Shown here: positions 52,007-62,280 of the stretch, in pieces
How the letters are laid out: every line of letters starts with the position of its first letter
How positions within the stretch are numbered: the first letter of the stretch is position 1
From: Nitzschia sp. DOCU1
Taxonomy: Eukaryota > Bacillariophyta > Bacillariophyceae > Bacillariales > Bacillariaceae
Reading direction: 5' to 3'
NCBI GenBank assembly: GCA_951394045.1
Contig: OX595994.1
Coordinates: 1,426,001-1,490,000 of the forward strand
Length of the DNA stretch: 64,000 nucleotides
Program-made: the position numbers and the translations under genes
The notes under the pieces: generated by a model
What the model was told of the DNA's origin: nothing
Databases searched by the model: none
Seen by the model: the letters and a program-made list of their open reading frames with translations, nothing else

Positions 52007-52557
52007 ACAGAGGGCCTTCATATCGTGGATAAGCGCTATAAACAATGAAGGGGGCAATTGAAAGTTGTGATCTTAATGTTAGAGTTACGATTTATTTGTA
52101 CTGTGTGTAGTCGTTTGCTCTTCCAGAGCGGTCTTGTTTAGGCACCCGCGCCAGTGGATGAAAACAGCCACTGTGAGTGATCTCCTCTGTACAACTCGTC
52201 TCTTATCCAGCAGGGCGCAACGAGACGAACACCAAAGAACTATACACACTATGTTAGGAGTGGTATCTCTAAAGTACTACTGTGCCAGGAACATGCAAGG
52301 CTGCAACGGCCCACAGCCCGATTGGCTACGGCAACTGGTTCATGCCAACAAACAACAACGCAAGAGACCATGCATGTCATAATCAATTCTCTATAGTTTT
52401 CTCTGTCCCATCGCGAGGCAAACTGCTATCGCTTTCGTTGATTACCACCACGCTTGGTCCCTCACAAAAGACACTCGGGGGCCTCATCCATCATCATCTC
52501 TCCCACCCAGACAACATGCACGGGTAGTGGCTGCCTATCACCCTTTCGATGCGATAC
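52007..52557. other. convergent intergenic region
   Basis: 551 bp between the convergent fibrillarin and NTF2 genes. A strong donor-like gtaagtat follows the NTF2 end on the minus strand, so a tiny last NTF2 exon could lie here. Nothing else seen. Confidence 0.35.
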
Positions 52558-53136
52558 TTACAGTCCATAATTCAGTCGAAAGACGTCATTATGAACATAG
52601 TACGATCCCGGTGCGGTGCTTACTAGCTGGAAGAACTCGCAAAAGTGCAATGGATTCTCGCCATCAATACTGACACTCCCCGTGACAAAAATGACAAGCG
52701 AATTAGGATCTTTGGAAGGCTGGACGTCCAGGCTCTTGACGGTATGTCGGACCCTGCCAATCTGCTTGAGTTTATTGATGATATTCTGTACTCCTTGGAA
52801 CGGCTGACCTTCAAATGTCAGCATGGAGCTATCATTCTAGTAGAATCAACACGAGAGAAAGAGAACAAACATTGAGGGTGAGTCGAGTCGATGGATCAAG
52901 ATGATTGCCACAGTGCAGTAAGTCGATGATCTCAAGTCCGCCTCCAATAAACGATAATAGAAGAGGCCATCACAAACACAGAGATGTTCCACACAAGAGC
53001 GGATCGCTCCAGGGAGCCGCTCAAGTTCCACTCGGTTCAATTTACTCACGTAGAGTCCAGCAAGCGCATCGGGGCTGTTTGCAAACTGCTGGTAGAAATG
53101 GTTCACGAACGCGTTGGCAACTTCGTCAGCACTCAT
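52558..53136 (-). CDS. NTF2: nuclear transport factor 2 (two exons)
   Basis: Exon 1 53136-53050, intron 53049-52837 (213 bp, gtgagt to ctag), exon 2 52836-52558; join LAGLY-NDSSMLTFEG, 121 residues, the normal family length. NTF2 carries Ran-GDP into the nucleus through FG nucleoporins. Landmarks: ANAFVNHFYQQFANSPDALAGLY, MLTFEGQPFQGVQNII, SIDGENPLHFCEFFQL and the ending NDVFRLNYGL. The stop lies in tgtaagtat, which could be a splice donor; a conventional end such as RLNYG is close by, so any hidden last exon would add very little. Confidence 0.94.
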
Positions 53137-53617
53137 GATGCTATGATTCTTATGGTGGATTCAAAATGAACAAAATGCAAGATGGACGAAGTTTCGGTAG
53201 CCGTGCAATGATGATGGCTTTGGATGTATTGTGGTCCATTGTCCATGGACGGCGGAGGTCTACCTCGGTCGTCGTCGGCCATGGCATTTTCAAAACTACT
53301 GGAAATATGGCGAACCCGGCACGCTTCTCGAGCGTGAAAGAGCTCTGCGGAAAATCGTGTGGCACGCCGGCCACTCCACTTTAGACTAAATCGACCGCAA
53401 GAAATAGACTAAAGTAGGCCCTTTCGTCTGATGCTGCCGAGACCTCTGTCTGCGAGACCCATCTTTCCTCTTGATACTAGCAGAGCCTTGATTGAACGGT
53501 TGATCCTCCTGACAATGGGCACAAACCCTTGGAAGAGTTCAATCTGATCCGCGGCACGTTGCTAGAATAATATCAGGGAGCGTGTTCTTTGCTTTTCCTT
53601 GCCAGCGATCTGTCATC
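53137..53617. other. divergent promoter region
   Basis: 481 bp between the divergent NTF2 and TAF8-like starts. Nothing recognised. Confidence 0.4.
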
Positions 53618-54868
53618 ATGGAGGTTCGCGAGCCGATCTATACGTTTGAAATAGCCCGCCGATCGGTGGGTCGAGCAGCCTTTCATTTAGGGATTGACAG
53701 CATGTCAGAGAGTGCTTTGGACGTCATGGCAGATATTCTTCTGAATTACTTGAACCGAGTGGGTCGGACGCTGTCTCATTTAGTGGAAGCCAGTGGTAGA
53801 ACCAGCGCGCATGTGAATATATTAGATGCCCTCCAGGCGTGTGAGATGGTGGCCTCCCCTGCGGTGGAACGGCTGCATATTCGGGACAAGTCGAGTGAGG
53901 ACGACTTGTTTGCTACGGCAGCGGCCTCGACCAGTCGGGCGCATTTATCTTCGGACTGGCGAGGCCTCGCAGCTTTTCTTTTCGGACCCAAGTGGCTAGA
54001 GGAAAAGGACGAAGACGACGAGGGTTCGACATCCGCGCCACGGCAGGCGAATGGCGCGGGTGGCAAAGTGGGTCCTTCTGCTACGGACGATCTTTCTCAA
54101 TCTAAATCAAAAACACTGGGATGGGACGCCCCCTATCTGGATGAGGTTTTGCCATTCCCGCACGCTAGCGAAAAGTGTGCAAACCCCCATCCGTTGCCTC
54201 CTTATGTGGGCCTGTCGTTACATCGGCAAGTTGACGCCGACGATGACAATGGCGAGGAAGATGCGGACGAAGAGGAGTTGGATCAAATTCCGGATAATGT
54301 ATTTACTAGCTCATGGGGAAGTATAGTGAAACGAAAAGCTGATTCCTTGGCTGACGGCAAAGCGGCAGCGACAGAAGACGTGGAAATGACGGAGGCGACC
54401 GACACTCCTCCAAAGAAGAAGGTAAAGATTGACGATGGCAGTGCCAAGAAAGCCGACGAAGAAAGAGAAAATCGACCTGAAGAAGGCGAGCGAGAAGAAT
54501 ACAAAGCCAAGATATATGTGCCTCCATTTTATCCGGCTCCGCCAGTGATGAAATCAGCCGCGTCCCAGGTGGGCCGAAAGGTCGTGGATATTCCACCAGC
54601 ACCTCGGATCGAAGGAAAGGAGGAAGGATCGAAATCCGTGCGGGCGTCACTGGTTCAGCTGGGTAGCTACTGGGGGTCTGTCGAGTCTGGATGGGATGAT
54701 CCAAACAGCAAAACAGGCGCTGTGAAGCCCTTGGCGGTTCCCCTAGGACGAAGTGATACTGGCGAGCAACCAGAGACATCGGAATTGGTTGTTCCTTTGA
54801 AAAGTGCTAGCGGCTCCCGAGTGAGTCGAATATTGGAAGGATCGCTGGATGCATCGGCGATGCAATAA
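53618..54868 (+). CDS. TAF8-like histone-fold subunit of TFIID
   Basis: 416 residues from the ATG at 53618; the longer frame starts at GTG. Residues about 8-80 form a BTP-type histone fold (RRSVGRAAFHLGIDSMSESA, LDVMADILLNYLNRVGRTLS, SGRTSAHVNILDALQACE), as in TAF3, TAF8 and Spt7. A motif near residue 175-200 (LPFPHASEKCANPHPLPPYV) resembles the FPxPHTY region of TAF8, favouring TAF8 over TAF3; no PHD finger is present, also arguing against TAF3. The rest is acidic and Lys-rich with a nuclear-localisation-type PKKKVKID. It would pair with a TAF10-type partner in TFIID or, if Spt7-like, in SAGA. Confidence 0.75.
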   Translation: MEVREPIYTFEIARRSVGRAAFHLGIDSMSESALDVMADILLNYLNRVGRTLSHLVEASGRTSAHVNILDALQACEMVASPAVERLHIRDKSSEDDLFATAAASTSRAHLSSDWRGLAAFLFGPKWLEEKDEDDEGSTSAPRQANGAGGKVGPSATDDLSQSKSKTLGWDAPYLDEVLPFPHASEKCANPHPLPPYVGLSLHRQVDADDDNGEEDADEEELDQIPDNVFTSSWGSIVKRKADSLADGKAAATEDVEMTEATDTPPKKKVKIDDGSAKKADEERENRPEEGEREEYKAKIYVPPFYPAPPVMKSAASQVGRKVVDIPPAPRIEGKEEGSKSVRASLVQLGSYWGSVESGWDDPNSKTGAVKPLAVPLGRSDTGEQPETSELVVPLKSASGSRVSRILEGSLDASAMQ

Positions 54869-55063
54869 ATATAACGCAGTCATAAGCTATTGTATAATTC
54901 GCGAGGTACTCCAAGATTTTTACTGGCGCCCAAGGATGAATATCCAATAGACATAATACTTACAAGTTGCGCCCGTGCTTTGTCTTTTCCCACGAAGAGA
55001 CAGAGAAGCACATCAGACATTCAAATTTTCAAGGGGGGAACTTAGTTTCTCGTTAAATTTTGA

Positions 55064-56449
55064 TTACAACACGTCGTCCAAGTCCACTTTCTCTCCATTT
55101 TCTAAACGTTTTTCCAGGTTTATCAAAATGCCAACGCCGTTGATCATGGTATTGATTAGCTGCACCTCACTCTGCCCTAACCGTTCTGCATTCGCAATGT
55201 CGTAGATACCTGAAGACTTTTCCGCATTGAACCGGCTGGAAACCTCCAAGCGCAGACGATCTAACAAATCTTCAAATCCAGGCTGCTGCCCCAAACGAGG
55301 GAGCTTTACAAAAACACTAGCCCGAAGGGCAGTTCCTAGATTCTCGGGCGAGGGATTCAAGAAACCGAGCCTAGGATGCATCGCATAAAAGTATCCTCGT
55401 GTCCTCAAGGACATGTCGAGGGCACTCAAGATCTTTGTCAAACGGGTAAAGACACCTAACAAGTCACCTCCCTTACTTGTGCTGATGATACGAAGATGAT
55501 CTTCGAAATTCACCCACACGATGAGACTTGGATCCTCCATTGAGTTCAGATAAATGCCTCGTGCGTCAGGCCAGTCACGGCCAATGCCAGCACTCAGACT
55601 GTATTCATCAGGATCGTGGAAGAGGATGTGCCGTTGAATCAAATCCGCATGCTGCTCGTTTGTCATATCCATGATGCGCAAATAACTCCCTCCGATTTCA
55701 GGGTCATCTTGCCAATCAGAAACACACTCACGGAAAACTTCTTCCAGTTTCCGTCGCTCCTCACGCGAAATGACCGGTGAGAAACGAAATCCTTTGATGG
55801 ATCTGGCCACTCGCATACGAGAGTGCAAGACGAACTGTCCGTCCGGATCTAGTTCCTGCTGCAATACATAATTTGGATTCAAATTCGTAATTTGCCGGCG
55901 TAGCAAAGGGCTGGGGCGTCCTCGGGGCGTCACATTTGTGTACTTGCTTTGGCGCGGGACCATGCGGAAGTGGTGGTAGTCTTCCAATATCGGCACAAGC
56001 AGCTTTGCGAACACCTGATACGATTCTGCGTCACCCGCATAAATACCACATCCACGAGGTGGTCGAGCACCCCATGGTAGCGATACCCCTGAACGAATCA
56101 AATCTTCTAAAGTGACGCCAGATTGTGTTTTCTTGTCTTTTAGTTCCTTGTAAATCTCCGGCGTCAAATAACGCTTAAGATAGGAATGTTTGCCGAAACG
56201 AGACAAGTCAGGAAAGGAAGGATCACTCTCCTCTTCGCAAGCCGCAATATGTATTGGCAAAAGAGCCTCTCGGGCAGGCTTTGCCAGTGACATCCAAGTC
56301 ATCGGATCAATATTCCCGCTGCGCGTCTCGAGAACATAATTACATTGTTGCAGGTCACCGTCGCCGTTGTACAGGAAGTAAAAGAATCCTCCAGCGGCCG
56401 CACTCGAAATTGCCGACACTGCCGTTTTACCGAACCTAGCGGAAGACAT
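55064..56449 (-). CDS. creatine-kinase-like phosphagen kinase homologue with altered active site
   Basis: 461 residues with the full ATP:guanido phosphotransferase fold. The N-domain matches creatine kinase (LTPEIYKELKDKKTQSGVTL, GIYAGDAESYQVF) and the C-domain contains VLHSRMRVARSIKGF (both substrate-phosphate Arg kept), WVNFEDHLRI (family NEEDHLR with the first Glu lost) and NLGTALR. The reactive Cys of TCPSNLGT is replaced (PSPENLGT), and the loop normally reading RGTGG or RGTRGEHTE is two residues shorter and different (VSSRFNAEKSSG). The end, ERLGQSEVQ...LEKRLENGEKV, is creatine-kinase-like. A mildly hydrophobic N-terminus (residues 9-28) may target or anchor it, possibly to mitochondria. 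Reduced, altered or absent kinase activity is inferred. Confidence 0.85.
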   Translation of the reverse strand: MSSARFGKTAVSAISSAAAGGFFYFLYNGDGDLQQCNYVLETRSGNIDPMTWMSLAKPAREALLPIHIAACEEESDPSFPDLSRFGKHSYLKRYLTPEIYKELKDKKTQSGVTLEDLIRSGVSLPWGARPPRGCGIYAGDAESYQVFAKLLVPILEDYHHFRMVPRQSKYTNVTPRGRPSPLLRRQITNLNPNYVLQQELDPDGQFVLHSRMRVARSIKGFRFSPVISREERRKLEEVFRECVSDWQDDPEIGGSYLRIMDMTNEQHADLIQRHILFHDPDEYSLSAGIGRDWPDARGIYLNSMEDPSLIVWVNFEDHLRIISTSKGGDLLGVFTRLTKILSALDMSLRTRGYFYAMHPRLGFLNPSPENLGTALRASVFVKLPRLGQQPGFEDLLDRLRLEVSSRFNAEKSSGIYDIANAERLGQSEVQLINTMINGVGILINLEKRLENGEKVDLDDVL

Positions 56450-57005
56450 TGTGGTCGATTTTCGTGATAAACTGGTGAGGTTGATGGCTCCAACTCTGAA
56501 AGTGAGAAGTGAGGTTTGTATTGCATCTCGATCAACAATGGAAGATGTGGTCGGAATTATCCGATGACGCGGCTGTTGGAATGAAACGATCTCGAATCCT
56601 GGTTGTCAAAAAGCGCGCACCTTGCGGTCAGGATCTCTCATTTTTTGGGAGAAAATATGGATGTTTTGGTATTTGCGTATCTAACAAACCGTGCGGGCCA
56701 CGTGTTTGGGAATCTTATTTGGGCGTTGAAGGTGGCGCTATGGTAACCCTTTCGCGGGCGGCGGACGGATAAGGTTCCTGTTTTTCCAGAGACGAGGGAT
56801 TCATTCTAAACCCGATAGTACCAGGAGCTACTTGAACATATTTGACTCCTGCTAGCTACAGTAGTAACTAACAACTTGACCACCCAATAAGTGACAGAAG
56901 GATGAATCAGCTTGTAGTTGTATTTTGTTGTGCGGTTCATGAGTAGGGAATCTATATTTTTGATATTCTTGCTATTGCAACCAAGCCGCTCAATTGTCCA
57001 ATGTT
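56450..57005. other. intergenic region
   Basis: 556 bp between two minus-strand genes; promoter of the phosphagen-kinase-like gene. Nothing recognised. Confidence 0.4.
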
Positions 57006-58826
57006 TCATCGCGGCCAGTCGACATCCCCAATCGATTGCTCTAAAAGTTGATCGGCCATGTCATCCATAGCAGTAGCGTGCCTTGGAAATTCTACCGAAG
57101 CAATTCCAACCTTGTCGAGTGGGGCACTTTCGGATGTACGCACATCTAGCAATTCAAAGACCACGTCCATGTTCCCAATAACCAAGTTGAAAGTGAGCCG
57201 CGCAACTAGCAGTTTCATCCCTTGGACGAAACGAAACGCATCAATTTCCGATGGCGCCTCATATACAATCTCTTGCTCGCTCTTTGTCCGAAGATACACA
57301 GTTCGGCTGGGTATTGCGTACGGGTAGTATTTCAGTTGCACAGGGTTTGCTCGTTCCAAAATCTGAATGTCAAACAAATCAATCCCGTAGTTCTCATATT
57401 CGCTTTCTTGCCACACCAACTGCGGAGCACAATAGGTACCATTAGTTGTTCGATAGCCAGGCTGCATGGTCAACACAACCGAAGATGAGTTCATCGACAT
57501 AACTTCCTTGTGCCAGAGGAACGAAAAGCCTATATGAACCATATCTTGTACGAACGCCTTGACAAAGTTACTGTCCTTTGGATCCATGTTTGCACTTGAC
57601 GCATAAGACACTTCTGTAGGGGCATTGGCCGGTCCATGAGCTTTGTGAGGCAAGCGCGCAAGATTGAAGACCTCATCCCCGCCTCTTAAAAACTGGGCCT
57701 CTGCTGTGTTGTTTGATAGGGGGGATCGCATTGCGTCCACAGGAAGTCCGATGTTGCCTTCTGCACCTGTACTAGTTGGTGAGAGAGATCGAGATTGTTT
57801 CGGGCTTGCGTCTCCGCTTGTACTTGCTTCTGACAAGTCCGAATCCTGGGCTCTAACGGGCACAGCTTTTCGAGTTTGAGGCGCCGATCGTCCATGGCTG
57901 TCCTTTTTTAGTGAATCCACGAGTTTTCTTCCCTGATGCTTTGACTTTGCACCAGGGAAGCCGGGGCTGGATGCTGACCCCCGAGATGTGTCTTCTTGCG
58001 TGTCTTCGTCGACCATGCTCTCTTCAGAATCGCTCACGACATCATCCACAGCGCCGCATTTGTCAATCAGGTTTAATACTTGGCTCCCAATGAACCCGGC
58101 GAGAGTTGTTGGATGATTCACTCTAGCAGACTTTCTACCATGCAGTGCTCGTCGTTCCTTTCTCTTCTGCTCCTGGGCTATTCTCATTTTTGTCTTCCAC
58201 TTGCGTTGCTTTTCGGCCTTGACTTCCTCCGGGGTCTTCACCGGTTTCTTTGGGGTCGTAGCAGGATCATCTTGCCCAGGTTCATCAGCGGATCTCCCTC
58301 TCATGCGTGCCATTGGTGGAGGGCTGTTGATAGCGTTGTTTCTTCCTTTTCCATTCGGTGTTCTAGGCGGTGTGACTTTTGGCGGGGGCGGTCGTACGAC
58401 ACCAAGCATTCGTTCTGAAGAATTCTCAGTATCTGTATTTTGCTCACTCGTCGATGAAATTGAGGTCGTGTATTGTGGATTTTCAAAGGCGTATTCCTTG
58501 GTTACGGTTGGTTCTGTTTCGACTTTGGTGTAATTGTAACTGCATATAACTGGGTCCTCTTTCTTCTCCTCGATCAACCTATTCAATTTCTTGTTCAAGC
58601 TTTTCTGAAAGGAATCGATTCTGTTGGCGTCCGGGAACTCTCTAGCCGCACAAACTGCTTGATTGGGTTTTAAATGCCCAGGCATCTGCATGTCTCGCAG
58701 TTGCTGGATTGCAGATGATAGACTCTGGGAAGCGGCTGTCGCAGCGCCGAGAAGTGGAGCACATCCTACTGCCGGGGCCCTTGAGGAATCTAGAAAGACT
58801 CTACCTCCAGTTTCATTCGAACTCAT
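57006..58826 (-). CDS. unknown protein with C-terminal PH-like region
   Basis: 606 residues, single exon; no family recognised. Residues about 25-95 are helical (SQSLSSAIQQLRDM, SFQKSLNKKLNRLIEEKK). The middle (about 100-385) is disordered, Pro/Ser-rich, with a strongly basic segment KQRKWKTKMRIAQEQKRKER and a short hydrophobic LAGFIGSQVLNLIDKCG. The C-terminal 200 residues are ordered, with beta-rich sequence such as SFLWHKEVMSMNSSSVVLTM, YGIDLFDIQILERANPVQL, RTVYLRTKSEQEIVYEAPSE and DAFRFVQGMKLLVARLTF; this strand pattern ending in a helix is what a PH domain would show. Membrane phosphoinositide or protein binding is possible but not demonstrated. Confidence 0.65.
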   Translation of the reverse strand: MSSNETGGRVFLDSSRAPAVGCAPLLGAATAASQSLSSAIQQLRDMQMPGHLKPNQAVCAAREFPDANRIDSFQKSLNKKLNRLIEEKKEDPVICSYNYTKVETEPTVTKEYAFENPQYTTSISSTSEQNTDTENSSERMLGVVRPPPPKVTPPRTPNGKGRNNAINSPPPMARMRGRSADEPGQDDPATTPKKPVKTPEEVKAEKQRKWKTKMRIAQEQKRKERRALHGRKSARVNHPTTLAGFIGSQVLNLIDKCGAVDDVVSDSEESMVDEDTQEDTSRGSASSPGFPGAKSKHQGRKLVDSLKKDSHGRSAPQTRKAVPVRAQDSDLSEASTSGDASPKQSRSLSPTSTGAEGNIGLPVDAMRSPLSNNTAEAQFLRGGDEVFNLARLPHKAHGPANAPTEVSYASSANMDPKDSNFVKAFVQDMVHIGFSFLWHKEVMSMNSSSVVLTMQPGYRTTNGTYCAPQLVWQESEYENYGIDLFDIQILERANPVQLKYYPYAIPSRTVYLRTKSEQEIVYEAPSEIDAFRFVQGMKLLVARLTFNLVIGNMDVVFELLDVRTSESAPLDKVGIASVEFPRHATAMDDMADQLLEQSIGDVDWPR

Positions 58827-59573
58827 GCTTTTCTCAGGATCCTTTTCAATGGTTGTAAATCTCGCGTTTTACGCCATTAGAAGTCAAGCGATGACTTCGG
58901 CAAGGTGATGTTGGAAGAGGGGAGAGGCAGAGAACGAAAGCAACGTATACTCGCAATCAGCAATGTACCTGGTACGCCTATCATGCATCATCCGCCTCCC
59001 TCCGACAAGCAAAATTCTAAAATTTTGGATGCAGACGGATAAATAGGCCAGAGACACGACTTATGGCAGGTAATTTATGACTCAATTATACCCAATTTAT
59101 ACGACTCTGAAGGTAATAATTCGTTCCGAGATGTGCCGACCCCACCGCTATTCCGAGATACTCTTACGTAAAGAAAGTGCGATACTACGCAACTCCAGCT
59201 GCTATACCGAGAAATTTTATGCCACAAAACTATTTACTCTCCATAGTCAATGCCCCGAAGAGCAAGCACTATCCAGTTGGCAACTATGCCTTGACGATCT
59301 ACTAGATGTAACAGCAATTTGATTTTGTCAGCAACTACAGTACGAAATAGCTGCACCTTTGCTGCTATTCGGTGAGTCAGCGGCCGAGCGGGTACAACGC
59401 AACCATACCAAGTCTACCATGATCGCTCCAGACTACAACAGCATGGTCCGATGCAGTTAGTATATTTAGGTTGTACTATTCTTAAGTCTTGTACTCGTAC
59501 TGTAGATAGTGGTGAACTATAGTGCGTTTGGGCGATCGACAGGTAGCACTGGCACCATGACGTTTTACAACGA
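58827..59573. other. intergenic region
   Basis: 747 bp between two minus-strand genes. AT-rich in part; no gene or clear element seen. Confidence 0.4.
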
Positions 59574-60875
59574 TCAGATCTTGTCCCAAATGTCCTTTTG
59601 CATCTTCCAAAGTGTCTCGGTCGACTTAAGAAGCCTTGCCTGTTCCGAGTCCGTCAACGGCAAGCGCACTACCCTCTGTATGCCAGTCGATCCAACGGAA
59701 CATGGCATACTTGTGAAGACATCTTCTTCAATACCGTACAATCCACGAACACATGTCGATACGGGCATGATTTGACGAGTATCATCAACTACTGCTCTTG
59801 CAATATATGATCCAGTGAGGCCAACCGCCCAGTTTGTATATCCTTTTTTCGCGATTACATCGTACGCCGATTCAACAACCTGTCTGTGCATGTCATTGTG
59901 TATTGGGGTAGGTTCTTCCCCATCCTTCAAGATGGGGACCCCACCAACCCGAACGGAACTCCAAACAGGAACGCTCGAATCTCCGTGCTCTCCAATCACA
60001 TATCCATGAACAGCAGACGCATCCAGATCCAGCTTTTTGGAAATCAACGATCGAAGGCGAGAAGAATCAAGGCAAGTACCAGAGCCAAAAATACGTCCTG
60101 GGGGAATGCCCGGACCGGCAATCTTCGCAGCCACGGCGGTCATGACATCAACGGGGTTGGCTACAATACAGATGGCGGCGTTGGGGGAGAAAGTAAGCAC
60201 CTTGGGGATGATATTTTTCATAATGGAAACGTTTCGTTCGAGCAGATTCAAACGCGACTCTCCAGGCTTTTGGGCGGCTCCAGCAGTAATGATTACCAAA
60301 TGAGAGTTTTGGGAAACCGACTGCAGTGTGGCAGATGATCACGACAGACGGTCCAAGAAATGCATCATAAGTAATATACCACATGATACCACTCATAATC
60401 GCATCGTCAAACAAAGAGCAAGACTTACATATTCGTCGGATGCCAAAATGCGCACATGCTGATGGAACGCCGATCCTTGCTCCAAATCCTTGGCTTCACC
60501 CTCAAGCTTGCCCTTGTTCATGTCGACCAGAGCAATAGTTCCAGCAGTCACTTGGTTCAGCATGGAATACGCAATCGCCATGCCGACTTGCCCACAGCCG
60601 ACCACGGTAACCTTTTTGTGACCCAAATGATCCTGGGGCGCGTTCTCGGGGGTAAGTTCAATGCCTCGCGTGTAGGGAATAGGCTCGACAGATTGGTGCA
60701 AGCGTAGATGGGACATGCTTAGATTGGACGAGCTCGACGAGTTTTGAATAATGTCTTTATCTTCGTCGGACGGAATCAAATCAGGTGGAGTAGAGCTGAT
60801 GAATCGCGTCGCAATTCTGCTACGGCCGGCAAATGCCAAGCGGGACGACATCGGAATGAAGTTTCTGGCGATCAT
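59574..60875 (-). CDS. L-lactate dehydrogenase, probably mitochondrial (two exons)
   Basis: Exon 1 60875-60429, intron 60428-60321 (108 bp, gtaagt to gcag), exon 2 60320-59574; join ASDEY-SVSQNSHLVIITAG, 397 residues. The ATG at 60875 is used; the longer frame starts at TTG. An Arg-rich, acid-poor presequence (MIARNFIPMSSRLAFAGRSR) suggests mitochondria. The NAD motif is VVGCGQVGMA. The substrate-specificity loop reads AAQKPGESR, with the Gln of lactate dehydrogenases instead of the Arg of malate dehydrogenases. The catalytic His is in GEHGDSSVPVW, and the Asp/Arg pair in NPVDV and SSRLRSL fits. Interconverts pyruvate and L-lactate with NADH. Confidence 0.9.
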
Positions 60876-61644
60876 TTTCAATTGTACTGACTAGAGAGAT
60901 TAGGAACCAGTTTCAATGATATGAATCAATACATTCTGGCCTCGAAACCAAGAGGGGTGAAATGGGACAAGCACTATAGTCTGAGGTGTAGACTTCATCG
61001 CGAGAAAAAAGGACAAGAAAGATCGCAGAAGATTTTTCGTCCTTCCCACCTCGTCCTTCGCCGTTTGCGGTGTATGTCATTGGTCAAATCGACTCCTACG
61101 ATCGCTTCCATTTGCAGCCAATGGGATTGGAAACCCGTATTGATGACGCGTCCGTCATGAAATTCTCACACAGAAAAGGCCCTACCACGTGTTGTCTCTC
61201 TCTATCTTTCATTGCACGCGAGCCATGCCTCTTTTAACTGTACCAGGCACATGGTACATGGTAGGTGCGCATTCGACATTTGCGGCGTTTCGTTTCCGTT
61301 GTCATCAAGGGCATATTAGTAATATAATGGCGCGCCCCAAATTCGTCTAAATAATTTCCCCGAGTAGGGACTGGTATGAATGCTACTGCACAAAACTTTA
61401 GAATTACGAGCTCAAAGGCTTTTGTCCAAAAGGGACGCGAGGTCCAGCGCACCGTAGAACTCAGTACTTTTCCTACTGCAAACATGGACAATTCTCAAAG
61501 CGACGCGGTGCTACACGAGAACAAACAACGCAGCTCAGTTCACACGCGTTAAGTTCCTTTCGCTTTTCATCATCATTTACCTCACCTTGCAGTTCATCCA
61601 AACCAAAGATTATACTGTTGTAATCCTCTTGGCTTGCATACATC
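60876..61644. other. divergent promoter region
   Basis: 769 bp between divergent starts. No gene or RNA recognised. Confidence 0.4.
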
Positions 61645-62280
61645 ATGATGGACGGACCTGATGTACCCTCTATCGCAATAAGTTCGGATAAGAGTGTTGC
61701 GAGCTTCTCCTCTACAACCACGATCAAAGACTCGCAAGAAATTCGATCACGGTTATTACATCGATTGGGAATTCACGATGCTGGTGGTGCAGCAGCACCG
61801 CAGCAACCAATGACCGCCGCTCAACACCGCCGAGTGCGCATTCTTCGAGGGATGGGTGTCGGATATACAACATTTAAATCCCCGCCAGATGGCTCAGCGG
61901 CCCGATCAACACTGCGCGGCGTTGTCCCTTCGAAAGAGCCGCTGAAGGACCAAACAAAGCTCCAAACGTCAGTGCAACAAAAACCAACGAGGATTGCCTT
62001 TGTGGACGAAGTCGAAGTTCTCCCCATCCCAACAAGGCATGAATACAGCGACAGGATTAAATCTCGAATTTGGAGCAACCGTTATGAGCTGCAAGAGAAC
62101 GCGGAGCGCAATGCGGTGGAATTTGCCAGTGAAGGTTGGGATTGGCGCAATGTTACAGAGGACGAGGGAATGTACATTTGTTCAGCAAGTGGCGAACTGG
62201 TGCATCCTGCATGGGTGGGAGATATTCCTCGTGCAGAGGATGGAGCAGGGAGACTGGAACGTGGTGATCCAGTCCACTAA
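61645..62280 (+). CDS. unnamed diatom-type protein with RxxYSxRI...EGWDWRN motif (copy 1)
   Basis: 211 residues. A Ser-rich start is followed by a short motif [14 protein letters not shown] (about 34-47) and a Pro/Gln-rich linker. The conserved core, about residues 115-175, reads [40 protein letters not shown] and [19 protein letters not shown] know similar blocks only as recurring, uncharacterised short proteins in diatom genomes; no function is assigned. The core is mostly helical and charged, without membrane segment or signal peptide, so a soluble, probably regulatory protein is likely. A paralogue starts at 63568. Confidence 0.7.
   Translation: MMDGPDVPSIAISSDKSVASFSSTTTIKDSQEIRSRLLHRLGIHDAGGAAAPQQPMTAAQHRRVRILRGMGVGYTTFKSPPDGSAARSTLRGVVPSKEPLKDQTKLQTSVQQKPTRIAFVDEVEVLPIPTRHEYSDRIKSRIWSNRYELQENAERNAVEFASEGWDWRNVTEDEGMYICSASGELVHPAWVGDIPRAEDGAGRLERGDPVH

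Noticed and set aside
59574..60875. Malate dehydrogenase
   Set aside because: The specificity loop carries the Gln (AAQKPGESR) of lactate dehydrogenases rather than the Arg of malate dehydrogenases.
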